64,000 nt of DNA from Cercis canadensis (lineage: Eukaryota > Streptophyta > Magnoliopsida > Fabales > Fabaceae): positions 185,224 through 249,223 of the forward strand of contig QAOA01003930.1 of the NCBI GenBank assembly GCA_003255065.1, in the 5' to 3' direction. Positions 32,505 to 44,639 of this stretch are shown here, piece after piece (the first letter of the stretch is position 1; every line of letters starts with the position of its first letter). A program made the position numbers and the translations under genes. Below the pieces are notes generated by a model. It saw only the letters and a program-made list of their open reading frames with translations, had not been told where the DNA came from and made no database searches.

Positions 32505-32906
32505 TTAAATACTTTGTAAAACACTAGATAGAAGTATACTCCAATGCAAACTCTATCTCATGTACAAGATAAACCCTTATAGAACTCTAACTAATACACA
32601 TATCTATCACTACCCATCTCCTAAGTGAATCAACCTTCATTGAATTAATGGCTTAAAAATTCAACATTCCATTTGAGGAAAGAAACACTAGGTTAGCTAT
32701 AAACCAAGCAAAAGATGATCGAAAACAATAGCAGTGTGATTTCAAGAGTTGATGTTAATGAGTGGAAGAGCAAAGGCATTAGTTCTAGCCTCCCAAGTTA
32801 GGAAATCTTATAGAGGCAAAGTTAATAGAATTTTAAATTACTTTTAAATATTTTTCATCACCCTTCAACATACGTACTCTTTCCTTTTTTATTTAATTTG
32901 CATATA
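32505..32906. repeat. Segment duplicated at 46710-47120, left half
   Basis: Noncoding DNA with clear, moderately diverged similarity to 46710-47120; the match resumes at 40143 with 47130-47630. The duplicated locus at 47 kb is therefore an empty site for the gypsy insertion. This part also abuts the TRIM-like element on its left. Confidence 0.7.
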
Positions 32907-33759
32907 TGATGAGGATCATGGCACTCAATCAAGAGACCCATTATCCATGTTCGTTGGTTCGATCAAATGAGCAAGAGCTAAAAGGATGCAAGGAGCTTTG
33001 AATGGCTTGATTGAGAAGATTGGGACTCAAGGAGCAAGTTTGGATGAAGACCAAAGGTTTGTGGGCTTCATTTGGACTGAAAATGAACTTGTTGAAGACA
33101 AGGCAGAACCTTGGGGGCTGCAACGGCCCAAATGACCCAAAATGGCTTCCAGGCAGAACCTTGGGCATCGCAGCGCCTTACAACAGCACCCAGGAGAAAG
33201 CAAGCTAGGTGCTGCAATGCCGCAACACTCGTAAGTTTTCAGCCTAGTGAGTTTTGACCCAAAACAAGTGTTTTGGTTAATGGCTCCAGGCCGGGACCAA
33301 CTTTTAGCTATTTTAGACCGAATTTATAAGCAATTTCACTTAGGTTATTAATGTTATCTATTTTAGGACATTTAACTATTAGTTTGGGCTTATTTAGGTT
33401 TTGTTTAAGACTTATAATTATGTTTGTTTTCATTTATAAGGGAGTTGACCCTCTTGTTGCAACAAAACATTGAGATATTCATAATTTTAATGAAGAGAGA
33501 ATTTTCCTTCATTGTTCTTTGAAAGAACTTCTAGATCTTATCAAGAACCGATGGTTCTTGTGGAGATCAACCTAGAACTTATCACTCATCTTCTATCTTT
33601 CTCGAGCGTGCCGTTCACATCCTTTCCCAAATGCCTTTAGTTCCTATTTTGCTAAGCAATGGGTCAAGGTAATTGTTTTTGTTCTGAAACTCGATTTAGA
33701 TGGTTTATTGGACATTTGGAATCTCTACCTTCGGGTTACTCCCTGGGGATTCACATCAT
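32907..33759 (+). repeat. 5' LTR of the gypsy element
   Basis: 853 bp, TG...CA, pairs with the 3' LTR at 39306-40142. Contains the GC-rich GGGGCTGCAACGGCCC-type motifs (33112-33225). The two LTRs have clearly diverged and differ by small indels, so the insertion is not recent. Confidence 0.85.
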
Positions 33760-33761
33760 CT

Positions 33762-33779
33762 GGTATCAGTGCTCATGGT
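33762..33779 (+). promoter_or_regulatory. Primer-binding site of the gypsy element
   Basis: TGGTATCAGTGCTCATGG, two bases after the 5' LTR. The first nine bases match the initiator tRNA-Met complement; the rest departs from it. Confidence 0.7.
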
Positions 33780-34791
33780 TCTAATTAAAGTTTGATTTTT
33801 ATTTTTGATTTCTGAAAAAAATTTCATTTTCTATGTTTATTTGATGTTCTAGTTTGTTGTTCTTCATTATTCATCTTCATTCCTTCTTGATTTTGCTTTG
33901 AATTGCTTAGAAAAATTTTTAGGCAACTTTTCATGAAATTCACATTAAGTCTTATCACTACCCTTAAGGTAATGTTTGACATTTTTTATTTTTCAATTTT
34001 TTGTGATTTTTCCATGCTTGATGCAATTTCTAGGCTATTAAACTATCTTAATCATCATTTGAGCTTGTATAAAGCATGATTAAAATTATAAGATAAAAAT
34101 AATTTGTTGAATTTGATCAAAAGAGTGAGATTAATTGCTTCTTAAAGTTGTTTCTTGCTCATTGCATGGTCTTGAATGAAAATTTTTCAATTTTTGCTCA
34201 AAATTGTGTTGAAAATTATTAGAACAAGCCCATAATTTGGGAACAATGGCGCCACAGTACCTAGGGTTGGATGCTGTAATGTTTGAGGGGCAGGAGCCTC
34301 AACACCGCAACGCCCTAGTCTAACACCGTAGCCCTTGTCCAATTCTCTATTTTTTTTTTTTAATTTTGTGCCTTGTTGATTGCTGACTTACCAAATTTCT
34401 TTGCAAACTGAATTGCTTTCTTGTTTGTAATCTTATTCGGTGTTGATTGCCATTAATCTTGTTTCTAATTGCTAAATTTTGATTCCTTGATTCTTCATTT
34501 TGCTTGTTGTGCTAAATCCATTTCTTGAAATTATTTTATGCTTGTGTCATGCTTGTTCTTTCTATTTGTGAGTTATTTGTTGTGGATGTTTGTCATATTG
34601 ACCTAAGCTCTTGATTTGCTCATTAATTCCATAAAGAACTAAGGAAGGAAAGTAAGAGTGGAAGAATGTGTGAGTGTATTAGAGGGTAAAAACCAAGTAG
34701 TGTGCCTAAACACAAGTGGCATTTTTTAGTGTAAACACGCGAGGAATTGGTGAGGTTTCTTGCTAACATTTTTTTGCAGGTTCAAGATACC
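33780..34791. other. Gypsy leader between PBS and gag
   Basis: AT-rich untranslated leader. It carries GGCGCCACAGTACC and CCGCAACGCCC motifs (34250-34330) like those in the LTRs. No open frame of note. Confidence 0.5.
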
Positions 34792-35990
34792 ATGGATAGA
34801 GAGAGTGAAGTCAGAAATCAAGCCTTTACACTTCGTGCCATGCAACAACAATTTGAGAGGATCAATATGAAGTTTGATGAGTTGCATGATCGAATAGGGA
34901 GGTATAAAGAAGATTTACGTGGAGGATAAACACCTTTAGTTCCCGAAGTAAGGAGGAGGAATATGAGGGTTATTGATGATGAAGAAAAGGGAAGTGGACA
35001 TAGTGATTCTGAGGTCTAAGGAGACTATGTAAGGCACAATAGAGGAAGGAGAAAGGCAAAAAATGCTTATGAAGGCCAGTATATGAGTGAACAAAGTAAT
35101 GCCGGAGACCTATATCAGTTTGATAGACATGACCAGAGGGAAAGAAGGGCAAGACAACCTCAAGTAGACCGAAATCCAAGTGGGATCAAAATGAGGATTT
35201 CAACTTTTCAAATGAGGAACGATTAGGAAGCCTACTTGGATTAGGAGAAAAAGGAGAAATCATGAGAGACCCATAGCTTCATGGGAATACATGAAGGCTA
35301 TCATGAGAAAAAGGTTCATCCCAAGTCATTATTACCGGGACCTTTTTCAAAAGCTACAAGGGTTAACTCAAGGTTTTAAGAGTGTAGAAGACTACCACAA
35401 GGAGATGAAAGTTGATATGATAAGAGCCAACATAGAGGAAGATCGTGAGGCTACTATGACAAGGTTCATACATGAGTTAAATAGAGATATAGTTAATGTG
35501 GTGGAGCTACAACACTATGTAGAGTTAGAGGATATGTTGCATGTGGCTATGAAAGTAGAGAAACGATTGAAGGGGAAGGGTTCCTCAAGGTTCACTTTTA
35601 GTTCTAGCACGTTCAATTTAGGTCAATCTTCTCCATGGAAATCAATTTGGAACAAGGATGAGAATGTGAATACTAAGCCTAGAACTGAGCCCTTGAAGCC
35701 ACACATGGATGGAGGCAACACTTCCAAGGACAAAGCCGAAGCACAACCTTTAAGGAATAGAGACATTAAGTGATTCAAGTGTTTAGGGAGGGGGCACATT
35801 GCTTCCCAATACCCAAACAAGAGGGTGCTGATTCTTAAATGTGAAGGTGATGTGAAAACCAAAGATGAGTTAGAAGAAAAATTCATGTCACTCATAAAAG
35901 AAGAAGATAAAGACATTGAGTACCCAGTGGAAGGAGATTTGCTTGTGATAAGGAGAGCTTTTAGTGCTCAAGCAAAAGAGGAATGAGAGT
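34792..35990 (+). pseudogene. Gypsy gag with broken zinc knuckle
   Basis: Starts MDRESEVRNQAFTLRAMQQQ, a predicted coiled coil; the frame stops at 34927. The capsid-like core is open at 35291-35773: [20 protein letters not shown], then [13 protein letters not shown] and [19 protein letters not shown] helices, the usual gag layout of this family. The nucleic-acid-binding knuckle near 35773-35820 reads FKCLGRGHIASQYPNK, with TGA in place of the first Cys and Tyr in place of the last Cys, so it cannot bind zinc. Further stops lie at 35015-35030 and 35984. Confidence 0.75.
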
Positions 35991-36420
35991 TCTAAAGGGA
36001 TAACATCTTCCATATAATGTGACATGTCAATGGTAAGGTTTGTAGTATGATAATTAATGGTAGTAGTTGCACAAATGTAGTTAGTACTACCTTAATGGAT
36101 AAGCTAAACCTGTCTACCTTAAAGCATCATAGACCCTATAAATTAAAATGGTTGAATAATTATGGAGAAATTAGGTAAGTAGGCAAGTATTAGTCTTATT
36201 TGCTATTAGTAGATATAAGAATAAACTTTTATATGATGTTGTACCAATGCAAGCGGGGTATATACTATTTGGGAGGCCTTGGCAATTTGATAGTAGTGTT
36301 ACTCATGACGGGTACACGAATAGGTATTTTTTTTTACTATGAACAAGCAACCTATTACTCTTGTTCCTTTAACACCAAAGCAATTCTTTCTAGATCAAAA
36401 GAGGTTAAAGAAAGAGGGTG
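35991..36420 (+). pseudogene. Gypsy protease region
   Basis: Reads DNIFHIMCHVNGKVCSMIIN then GSSCTNVVSTTLMDKLNL; the catalytic Asp expected in IIDGGS is Asn (INGSS). Several stops and frame changes follow before the ITLVPLTPKQ linker. Inactive. Confidence 0.65.
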
Positions 36421-37620
36421 AGATATCAAAAGAGGTTGAGAAATTGAAAGAAAAAAAGATAGAAAGTACAAAAGAGGCCGCAAGCCCAAGTGGAGTGAAA
36501 AGAAATGAGAAAGGCCAAGAGAGAGAGAGACCCTTAAGAGAAAAAAAGGAGCAACAATTAAGTGTTTATGCAAAAGGGAGTGAGGTAAAAAGAGCTTATT
36601 TTTCAAGGCAGCCCATGTTTGTACTTTTGTACAAGGAGGCTTGTTTTATTACTAACACCCTTGACTCTTATTTGCCTAGTGATGTTGTGTCTCTTTTACA
36701 AGAATTTGAGGATGTTTTCCCTGATGATTGTCTAAGCAGATTGCCTCCAATGCGTGAAATTGAGCATCAAATTGACTTCATTCCTGTAGCCGTCATTCTA
36801 AATAGGGCAACTTATAGGAACAACCCAGAGGAGATCAAGCAGCTTCAAAGGAAAGTGAGAGAACTCATGACCAAGGGTGATGTGAGGGAGAGCATGAGTC
36901 CATGCACAGTGCCGTTGCTTCTAGTTCCTAAGAAGAATGAAACATGGCGGATGTGTGTTGATTGTCGAGCCGTCAACAAAGTCATTGTAAAGTATCACTA
37001 TCCTTTTCTTAGGCTAAATGATATGTTGGATGAATTGCATGGTCCTTGTATGTTTTCTAAGATAAATCTTAAGAGTGGATACCATCAAATTAAGATGAAA
37101 GATGAAGATGAATGAAAAACCACTTTTAAAACTAAATATGGTTTATATGAATGGTTAGTTATGATTTTTAGTTTTACTAATGCCCCTACCACTTTCATGA
37201 GATTGATGAACCATGTTTTATGATTTTTTATTTGTCGGTTTATTATTGTCTATTTGGATAATATCTTGATCTATAGTAAGGACTTGAATGAACACCTTAG
37301 TCATTTGGATGATGTGCTAAGTGTGTTAAGAAAGGAGAAATTGTATGCTAACTTGAAAAAATATTCCTTTTGCACTAGTCATGTTTCTTAGGTATATTGT
37401 GAGTGCTAGAGGAATAGAGGTTGATGAAAAAAAGGTGAAGACTATAAAAGAATGGCCAACACCTAAGAGTGTTAGTGAAGTGAGAAGTTTTCATGGGTTG
37501 GCTAGTTTCTATAAGAGATTTGTAAGGGATTTTAGCACCCTAGCTGCACCTTTAACTGAAGTTGTTAAGAAAAATGTAAGGTTTAAATGGGGAGAGAAGC
37601 AAGAAAAAGGCCTTTAATCT
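36339..37620 (+). pseudogene. Gypsy reverse transcriptase with a mutated active site
   Basis: A long open stretch (36339-37115) carries a Lys/Glu-rich linker, then EFEDVFPDD, LPPMREIEHQIDFIP, RNNPEEIKQLQRKVREL, KKNETWRMCVDCRAVNK and FSKINLKSGYHQIKM. After a stop at 37113 the domain continues [20 protein letters not shown] and then IVYLDNILIYSKDL at about 37240-37285. The second catalytic Asp of the Y-x-D-D box is Asn here, which would abolish polymerase activity. [30 protein letters not shown] and [15 protein letters not shown] follow in 37381-37617. Stops at 37113, 37220 and 37615 plus frame changes. Confidence 0.85.
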
Positions 37621-38094
37621 CATTAAAGAGAAATTAGTTGGTACACTTTGCTTGTTTTGCCTGACTTCTCTAAAGCTTTCGAGATTAAGTGTGATGCCTT
37701 TGATATTTGCATTGGGGCTATGTTGATGCAAGAAGGGCAACTTCTTGCATATTTCAGTGAAAAGCTTGGAGGAGCCACCTTGAACTACCCCACCTACGAC
37801 AAGGAAATGTATGCTTTGGTGAGGGCTTTGGAAACTTTGTAGCACTATCTACTTCTAAAGGAGTTTGTGATTCATACCGATCATAAGTCCTTGAGGCATT
37901 TGAGAGGGCAGGGCAAGTTGCACAAGCGGCATGCCAAATGGGTTGAGTTTATTGGACCTTTTCCTTACATAATCAAGTACAAGCAAGGTAAGGAAAATGT
38001 GGTTGCCAATGCTTTATTGCGAATGTATACTTTTCTCTCTACTCTTGATGCCAAATTATTAGGATTTGAGTTTGTTTTAGGAATTGTATCATGA
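37621..38094 (+). pseudogene. Gypsy RNase H
   Basis: Reads [20 protein letters not shown] (catalytic Asp in CDA), [18 protein letters not shown] (catalytic Glu), then after a TAG at 37840-37842 [13 protein letters not shown] (catalytic Asp in TDH) and [16 protein letters not shown], where the usual VADALSR Asp has become Asn. One stop and one lost acidic residue. Confidence 0.75.
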
Positions 38095-39305
38095 TGACCC
38101 TGATTTTTCTACTATTTTTCTTGCTTCTGAAAATGGTGCATATGATAAATTCTATATGCATGAGGGATATTTGTTTAGGGAGAGTAAGTTATGTGTACCT
38201 AGAGGATCTATGCATGAATTGCTAGTTAAAGAGGCACATGGTGGAGGTTTGATGTGACACTTCAGTGTTAAAAAGACTCTAGACATGTTGCATGAACACT
38301 TCTTTTGGCTTAGAATGTGAGGCAATGTTGAAAATTTGTGTGCTAAGTGTATTACATGCAAGCATGCTAAGTCTACTACTAAGCCCCATGGATTATATAC
38401 TCTTTTACCTGTTCTCAAAGTGTCATGGGTTGATGTGTCTATGGACTTTATCTTAGGTTTATCTCGCTCCAAGATGGGACAATATTCTATTTTTGTGCTT
38501 GTTAACAGATTTTCCAAGATGACACATTTCATTGCTTGCCATAAAACGGATAACGCCACCCACATTGTTGATTTGTTCATTAAGGAAGTGGTTAGATTGC
38601 ATGGGATGCTTCTGAGCATTGTATCCGATTGAGACACCAAGTTCTTGAGCTATTTTTGGAGAACTTTGTGGGCAAAGCTGGGCACCAAGTTGCTATTTTC
38701 CACCACTTGTCACCCCTAAATGAATGGGCAAACTGAAGTAGTAAACCGAACCTTATCTACTTTGTTGCATACGATGATTAAAAAGAACATTAAGTCTTGA
38801 GAAGATTGCTTACCAATTATTGAGTTTGATTATAATCAAGTTGTGCATTCCACTACTGAATGTTCCCCATTTGAGGTAGCTTATGGTTTTAACCCCTTTA
38901 CCCCATTAGACTTAATCCCATTGCCTATGCAACATTGTGCTGACCTAGATGGCAGGAAAATGGTTGAACAAGTGAAGCATCTTCATGAGAAGGTTAAGTT
39001 GCAAATTGAAAAGAGAAATGAATATTATGCAACAAATGCCAACAAAGGGCAGAAGAGAATCATCTTTGAACCCAACAATTGGGTTTGACTTCACATGCGG
39101 AAGGAGCGATTCCCAGTTCAACAACTATCTAAGCTACTTCCGAGAGGAGATAGTCCCTTCTAAGTAGTAGCAAGGGTCAATGACAATGCCTATAAGCTAG
39201 ATCTTCCGGGTGAGTATACTGTGATTGCCATATTTAATGTTTATGACCTTTCTCTCTTTCATGCAAGAGACGATTCGAGGATGAATCCTCTTAAAGAAGG
39301 GGGGA
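38095..39305 (+). pseudogene. Gypsy integrase and C-terminal region
   Basis: The zinc-binding HHCC part (KEAHGGGLM...H, CXXC at CAKCITC) lies at 38230-38365, followed by the catalytic core: [14 protein letters not shown] (Asp1), VSD (Asp2, directly followed by a stop at 38630), NGQTEVVNRTL (Glu) near 38725, and YNQVVHSTTECSPFEVAYGFNP. The C-terminus reads KERFPVQQLSKLLPRG and DNAYKLDLPGEY and runs into the polypurine tract. Stops at about 38257, 38319, 38630, 38718, 38800, 39086. The protein would insert cDNA into the genome. Confidence 0.8.
39291..39305 (+). promoter_or_regulatory. Polypurine tract
   Basis: AAAGAAGGGGGGA directly before the 3' LTR, the plus-strand priming site. Confidence 0.8.
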
Positions 39306-40142
39306 TGATGAGGATCATGGCACCCAATCAAGATACCCATTATCCATGTTCCTGAGTTCGATCACAAGAGCAAGATCTAAAGGGATGCAAGGAGTTTTGA
39401 ATGACTAGATTGAGAAGATTGAGACTCAAGGAGTAAGTGTGAATGAAGACCAAAGGCTTGTGAGCTTCATTTGGACTGAAAATGAACTTGTTGAAGACAG
39501 GGCAAAACCTTAAGTGCTGTAGCCTCCAAAACCCTGCGCCGCAGCGGTCCAAATGACCCAGAATGACTTCCAAGCAGAACCTCAAGCGCCACAACGCCCA
39601 TTAGATAGCAAGCCAAGCCCTATAGCACGCAGTCAGTTTTTAGCCTAGCAAGTTTTGACCCAAAATGAGCATTTTGGTTAGTGGCTTTGAGCCTGGACCA
39701 ACTTTTAGCCATGTTGGGCCTAATTTATAAGCAATTTCACTTAGGTTATTAATGTTACATTTTAGGACATTTAGCTATTAGTTTGGGCTTATTTAGGTTT
39801 TGTTTAAGACTTTTGGCCCAATTAGACCTTTTCATTTATAAGGGAGTTGACCCTCTTATGGCAACAAAACATTGAGATATTCAGAATTTGAATGAAGAGA
39901 GGATTTTCCTTCATTGTTATTTGAAAGAACTTCTAGATCTTATCAAGAACTGATGGTTCTTGTGGCAATTAACCTAGAACTTATTGCTCGCCTCCTATCT
40001 TTCTCGAGTGTGACATTCATATCCTTCCCCGGATACATTCGGTTCCCACTTTGCTAAGCAATGGGTCGAGGTCCTCGTTTTAGACAATTCATTGGGCATT
40101 TGGAATCTCTACCTTCGAGTTACACCCTAGGGATTTGCATCA
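39306..40142 (+). repeat. 3' LTR of the gypsy element
   Basis: 837 bp, starts TGATGAGGATCATGGC and ends GATTTGCATCA, pairing with 32907-33759. Confidence 0.85.
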
Positions 40143-40661
40143 ATATATGGTCAGATTTATAGGTTAGAAAGTTTGCTATTTATTCTTGCAATATCTCCTT
40201 CTCGTCCTTTAAGAACAAGTGGGAGAAAACAACTGTTTGAGTTTTCCCGTGATTGTTAGGACTCGTGCAAAAATTGTATATCTGATCTTAGAATTTTTCT
40301 GGCTTTGTTAAAATGGCAGGAAAAAAAAAAATTAGATAGTTCGAAAAATAAGTAGAATGGATTCTGTTTGATGAGCAATTAAAGGATTGACAAAGTCAAA
40401 ACTATTTTTTAGTAGTCATGGATCTGCAACTTTGCCTGTTGCTAGGTACATTAATTATTTGACAAAGTGAAAGTGTTCTTATCCCAAATAGATAATGGAA
40501 AACGGGCAACCAATTTTCAAAATAGCCTTTAGGTTAAAAACTTGAGCTTACCTTCTAAAAGTCTGTGTTCCATAGGATGATGCTGGACACCCATTTCAAC
40601 AAATGAAAACTGAGAGACAGAGTTCCAAGTATTTATCAAATATTATGTTTAAAAATAATCC
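40143..40661. repeat. Segment duplicated at 47130-47630, right half
   Basis: Continues the similarity interrupted by the gypsy element; see 32505-32906. Similarity ends near 40661, close to where the copia LTR starts in the other copy (47643). Confidence 0.7.
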
Positions 40662-40919
40662 AATTAGCTCAGTATTTCATCAGAAGGCCAAACTGCTCTC
40701 TTCATTTTCTGGAATTTTGATGATCAAACGCAAAATTATGATATCATGATTTTATCAAAGAATATTTCCTAAATAATTCATTCAGAATGTAAATCTAGTA
40801 AAAAAGCAATAAACGAAGATAAGATATAATTTTGAATTCTATATCATGAAGGATGCATTAAATTATCAAGACAAACTTTCAATTCCAATAAAGTCAAACA
40901 AGTAATAGTAAACTGACTA

Positions 40920-42110
40920 CGATTTACTAGGATCAATCCATCCAGCCAGTAATTGCTCCTTCGAGTTGTAGAAGCCCTTCAAAGAGTCCTGGACATCCGA
41001 ATGAAACCTTTGTGTCAAGAGAATAATACAAAATGCGATTTCCATGGAATCTAGGAAAGTAAATCTTGTTTTCCATGCCCATAGTTGTTGCCTTCATAAC
41101 AATGCATGATGATCGACTCACAAAAAGCATGTAATTTCCCAGGCTTTTTACCCTTTCCCATTCTTTTTACCCTTTCCCATTTCATTCTAGTATGATTTAA
41201 CTTGAAAACTTTAACCCACTTTCCACAATAACCAACAAAGACTGATACGAGCATGCCATCCCATTCTAATAAGTAGCTCTGGACAAAAGATTTGCAAGGA
41301 CATGTGGGTTTGTGATGAACCTTGCAATCAGCATTCAAGAAAATGTTCCCATCAATTATCTCCTCTCTATACTTAAAAACAGATAAGTTTCCTCCTTGAC
41401 CCAGATGGTAGAAACCTCCATTACAGAAAATTGGGCAACCGTCATCTAACTCAAAATCACCCCCTCTAACTCAACCTCAGCCCATTCATTCTGTCCCACG
41501 AAACCAAATCTGATTTTGATGACCGGATACCGATCTTTATACTCCACAACTAGACAATCTGAACAAGTAGGCAATGATGAAAAGCCCATGATATCAGAGT
41601 AAGGAAGCATTTTATTACCTTCAGTATCTGGTAGGTTGATAATTTCCTTTGTAAAAGGATTGTAAAATGACACAGATTTCCAACAATCAGACATCAACAG
41701 CCAACCATCTTTTGAATTACGGACTCTGCTTCCTTTTAACAATTTAGCAATAGTCACAAGAAATCTGTTATCATATTCTGGTTCAACAAAATTGAGAAAT
41801 ATATCATCATTAGTGGGGAATAAGAGCAATGGAGGTGAAGAATCATTTTTCAACCTTGGGGAAGCTTGTCTCCACTGCAGCTTGGGGGCTACTGACCGAA
41901 AGTCTCGGGAGGCAGCACGAAAATTATTATAATCAAAGAGATCTATGCGATCTGCAATCAACTTTTGAACATCTGATGGAAGATGACAAAATGTTTTTCT
42001 TGCTACTTTAGATTCTTCACCCTAAGTATCTTCCTTTTTATCAATTTCTTCATTGTCCTCTTCATTTTGTTCTTCTTTGCCTTCCCTATACTCCACTTCT
42101 GTGTTGTAGC
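40920..42110 (-). pseudogene. F-box/DUF295 protein gene 1
   Basis: Minus strand. An acidic N-terminal linker (EEQNEEDNEEIDKKEDT) ends in a TAG near 42022. Beyond it comes the F-box itself, LPSDVQKLIADRIDLFDYNN, then FRAASRDFRSVAP at 41860-41985, then the DUF295 domain: SKDGWLLMSD, FYNPFTKEIINLP. A frameshift near 41445 is needed to continue through GCPIFCNGGFYHLGQGGNLSVF and LLEWDGMLVSVFV, and another near 41130 to reach GMENKIYFPRFHGNRILYYS and the stop at 40933. F-box proteins recruit targets to SCF ubiquitin ligases; DUF295 members are a large, fast-evolving plant family, often tandem. Three lesions make this a probable pseudogene unless the sequence has errors or I have missed short introns. 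Confidence 0.75.
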
Positions 42111-42527
42111 TGCTTAAGCTGTAAATGGTATATAAGAATATGAGAAGAAATAAGGGACCATTCAAGTTCTTTTTTAATACAGGCATATATAATCATGGCC
42201 TGTATGAAATTGTTAACATTTTGGTATCTTCCTTTTCATGAACTTGTTTACTGTTCTTTGCTTTTGGTTCTTGTTTACCTTCCCTATACTCGACTTCTAC
42301 TGTATGGTGGCTACTTAACCTACACATGGTATATAAGAATATTACAAGAAACAAATGAACATTGAAGTCCTTCTAGTAGAAGCATATATGGTCTGTGTAA
42401 AACTCATATTCACAATGTATATAAACTAAAGCCATTACTACAACTTTAAACATAAAATTACCATTCAACTCTATTTAGTTGTGTATAAGCATGCACAGGT
42501 GTAGACGAATGATATTGAATATTGCAC
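42111..42527. other. Spacer between the two F-box/DUF295 genes
   Basis: Contains an internal duplication: CTTCTTTGCCTTCCCTATACTCCACTTCT...GTATATAAGAATAT near 42070-42140 recurs near 42250-42340, so the linker-coding end of gene 1 appears twice. No additional gene. Confidence 0.5.
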
Positions 42528-44011
42528 TTACAGGACATCTGATTGGAGGATCAATAACTTGGGATTACTCCAAGGTCCTCGTAATCTTGGACAAGGCAAA
42601 GTAACTGATAGCTGATCAACTCTGATGTTGAACGAGTATAAGCCCTTGTCTTCATACAATGTAAAGTATATAGTATCACATTCTACTCCACTCCCAATTG
42701 CTGGGCATGAAAAAGCACAAAATTCATTCAACATAAATACTTGATCCATCAAATTCTCTCCTATGTTCAAAGCCACCCTGAGAAAATCGAACTAGAAAAC
42801 ATTCACTTCAATAATTTCCTGTTAAATATTAATCTAAGAAAAGTCTAGAATACTATAAACTACTAGAAGACCAGCTGCAAAAAAAATATCAGAAGAAAAG
42901 AAAAAGAAGATTGTAGAACATTGAAGAAAGAGTAAGTCGGTTGAGGAGAGAAAAAAATCAGCAAATGCTAGAAGAAGTAGGTCGGTGAAAAAGAAAGAAA
43001 AATCTGAAAACTCTAGATGCTAGAGTCGGTAGAGAAGAGAAAAAATCAGTTTAGAAAAATGTAGAAGAGTGAAGAAGTAGGGCAAGTGGGTGAAGCCTAT
43101 AAATAGGCCCGGGAAGATGAAAATGAGTAGAAGAAACAGCTTAAGTAAGAAACAACTACTTCTGCCTTCATAACTCACCTTCTCTCTCCCACGTCCAAAC
43201 TCTTTCAACTTTCATAGCCTTCAAACATTCAAATACCATCATTTCCTTGCTTTTAAATAAAAAATCGATACAGAAGAGTTCCCCACAAGATTCAACAAGC
43301 CGTGTTATACACCAGGTTGCATATGTCGGTATCAATGGCTTGTCGCATCCCAAGGGTTTTATAAGTAGCTCATCATCGTTGTCCACTTCTATCGTCACTA
43401 GTGCACATCTGCGATCAGTTAAAGCATATAATTTTCCATTGCAGCAACTTACAGACTTACTAAGAGAGTCTTCATCATCATCAGCCACTCCTATATCTCT
43501 AATCAACTGGCCGTATAAATATGATAGAGCGGTGTTCAGATTCCAACAAGAGAACCATGCAACTGGGATTACCAAGGGGTGATACCAAAGTGTAAGAGAG
43601 TATATCATGAGTGGACTTGAGCGGAGGCAAATGGATCGATTTCGAGGTGGCGGGGTTCCAAAGAGAGTGTTTTCTGCATTCTTTGGAGAGAAGGAGCCAA
43701 CCAGAACAATGAGCCAAAATTTCTATATTGTCTCCATACAACTCAGGGATGCTTTTGCGGTAAGTTATGGAGGGTTGGTAGAGTGAGCAGAAGTATTGGT
43801 TCTTGTTACGTTTGTCATATGGATAAAAAATCCATGGATGGGGTTGAGAGTGGCTAGTGTTAGAGTCTTCCTCTAAAAATGAATCCATCGGCTCTTTTCC
43901 CTTAGCACCAACACCTGCAAACGAATTAGGGGGTTTCATTTCAAGAATGGGCTCAACAGTGGTTCTTTTCTTTTCCTTCTCACCATCACATCTAAAGTCA
44001 CTCAATCTCAC
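42525..44011 (-). pseudogene. F-box/DUF295 protein gene 2, two exons
   Basis: Minus strand. From 44011: basic/acidic N-terminus, PWIFYPYDKRNKNQYFCSLY, LAHCSGWLLLSKE, SLWNPATSKSIHLPPL and CMVLLLESEHRSIIFIRP, then a frame change near 43500 to VADDDEDSLSKSVSCCNGKLYAL and IDFLFKSKEMMVFECLKAMK, ending at a GTGAGT donor at 43178. An intron (42778-43178) with TTCTCAG acceptor leads to a second exon (42777-42525) reading LNEFCAFSCPAIGSGVECDTIYF then YEDKGLYSFNIR, the usual DUF295 C-terminus, with a stop near 42528. The cyclin-like F-box at the N-terminus is not seen. The arrangement beside gene 1 suggests tandem duplication. One frameshift and the missing F-box argue for a pseudogene or a DUF295-only protein with a sequence error. 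Confidence 0.7.
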
Positions 44012-44639
44012 AAAATACCAGTAGAACCTTTCTCTAGGTTTTTCTATCTGATCCTAGAATGATTTCTCAGCAGCTGAACCCTCTAAGCCTTCACCCTTTA
44101 TCATCATATTTCAACTCTGGCTCCCTTCTGGATAATAACACAAGAAACAGTAATAGTATCAATATTTTTAGAGGGAAAAAGTCAGTAACATATTGTATAG
44201 GAATTGGAGTTTGGTGGACCTAATTGATTCATGAATCAATAGAGAATTTATTGATATTAATGTTGTTGAATTAAGAAACATTTAAAATTAAACAGATCTA
44301 CCAAATATTTTCTATTCAATATTTCCTACAAATCCTCTAACAAACCCTATCCAAATTTTAATATAGCCAAAAAGCAATGGACTAGAACTAGAATATGAAT
44401 GAGTAGAAAAAAAATGTCAATACAAAGCACCATAGAAAATTTGAAAGACTTCATACCTGCTGTTAGGTTGAGAGTCATTAGCGATCTGACAAAAATGCTG
44501 GAGAAATCAGATCTTCTATTTCCCTATCGTAGCTTATTCTGAATATTACTTCCTTTTATATATATGCCAGCAGGAAAGAGTATTAATTGATATCCATTTC
44601 TAGTTAGATTCTCTTTTTCTCATCTAGATAATGATATTA
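44012..44639. other. Upstream region of F-box gene 2
   Basis: AT-rich and without open frames; the 5' exon or promoter of gene 2 may lie here, but I see no definite element. Confidence 0.35.

Larger units (their letters stand above)
32907..40142 (+). mobile_element. Full-length Ty3/gypsy element with both LTRs and target duplication
   Basis: 7236 bp, starting TGATGAGGATCATGGC and ending GATTTGCATCA, flanked by ATATA on both sides (32902-32906 and 40143-40147). Order: 5' LTR, PBS, gag, protease, RT, RNase H, integrase, polypurine tract, 3' LTR; RT before integrase defines Ty3/gypsy. Coding capacity is destroyed by many stops. The family is of the chromovirus-like type judging from RT motifs; I do not see a clear chromodomain and do not assign a clade. 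Confidence 0.9.
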
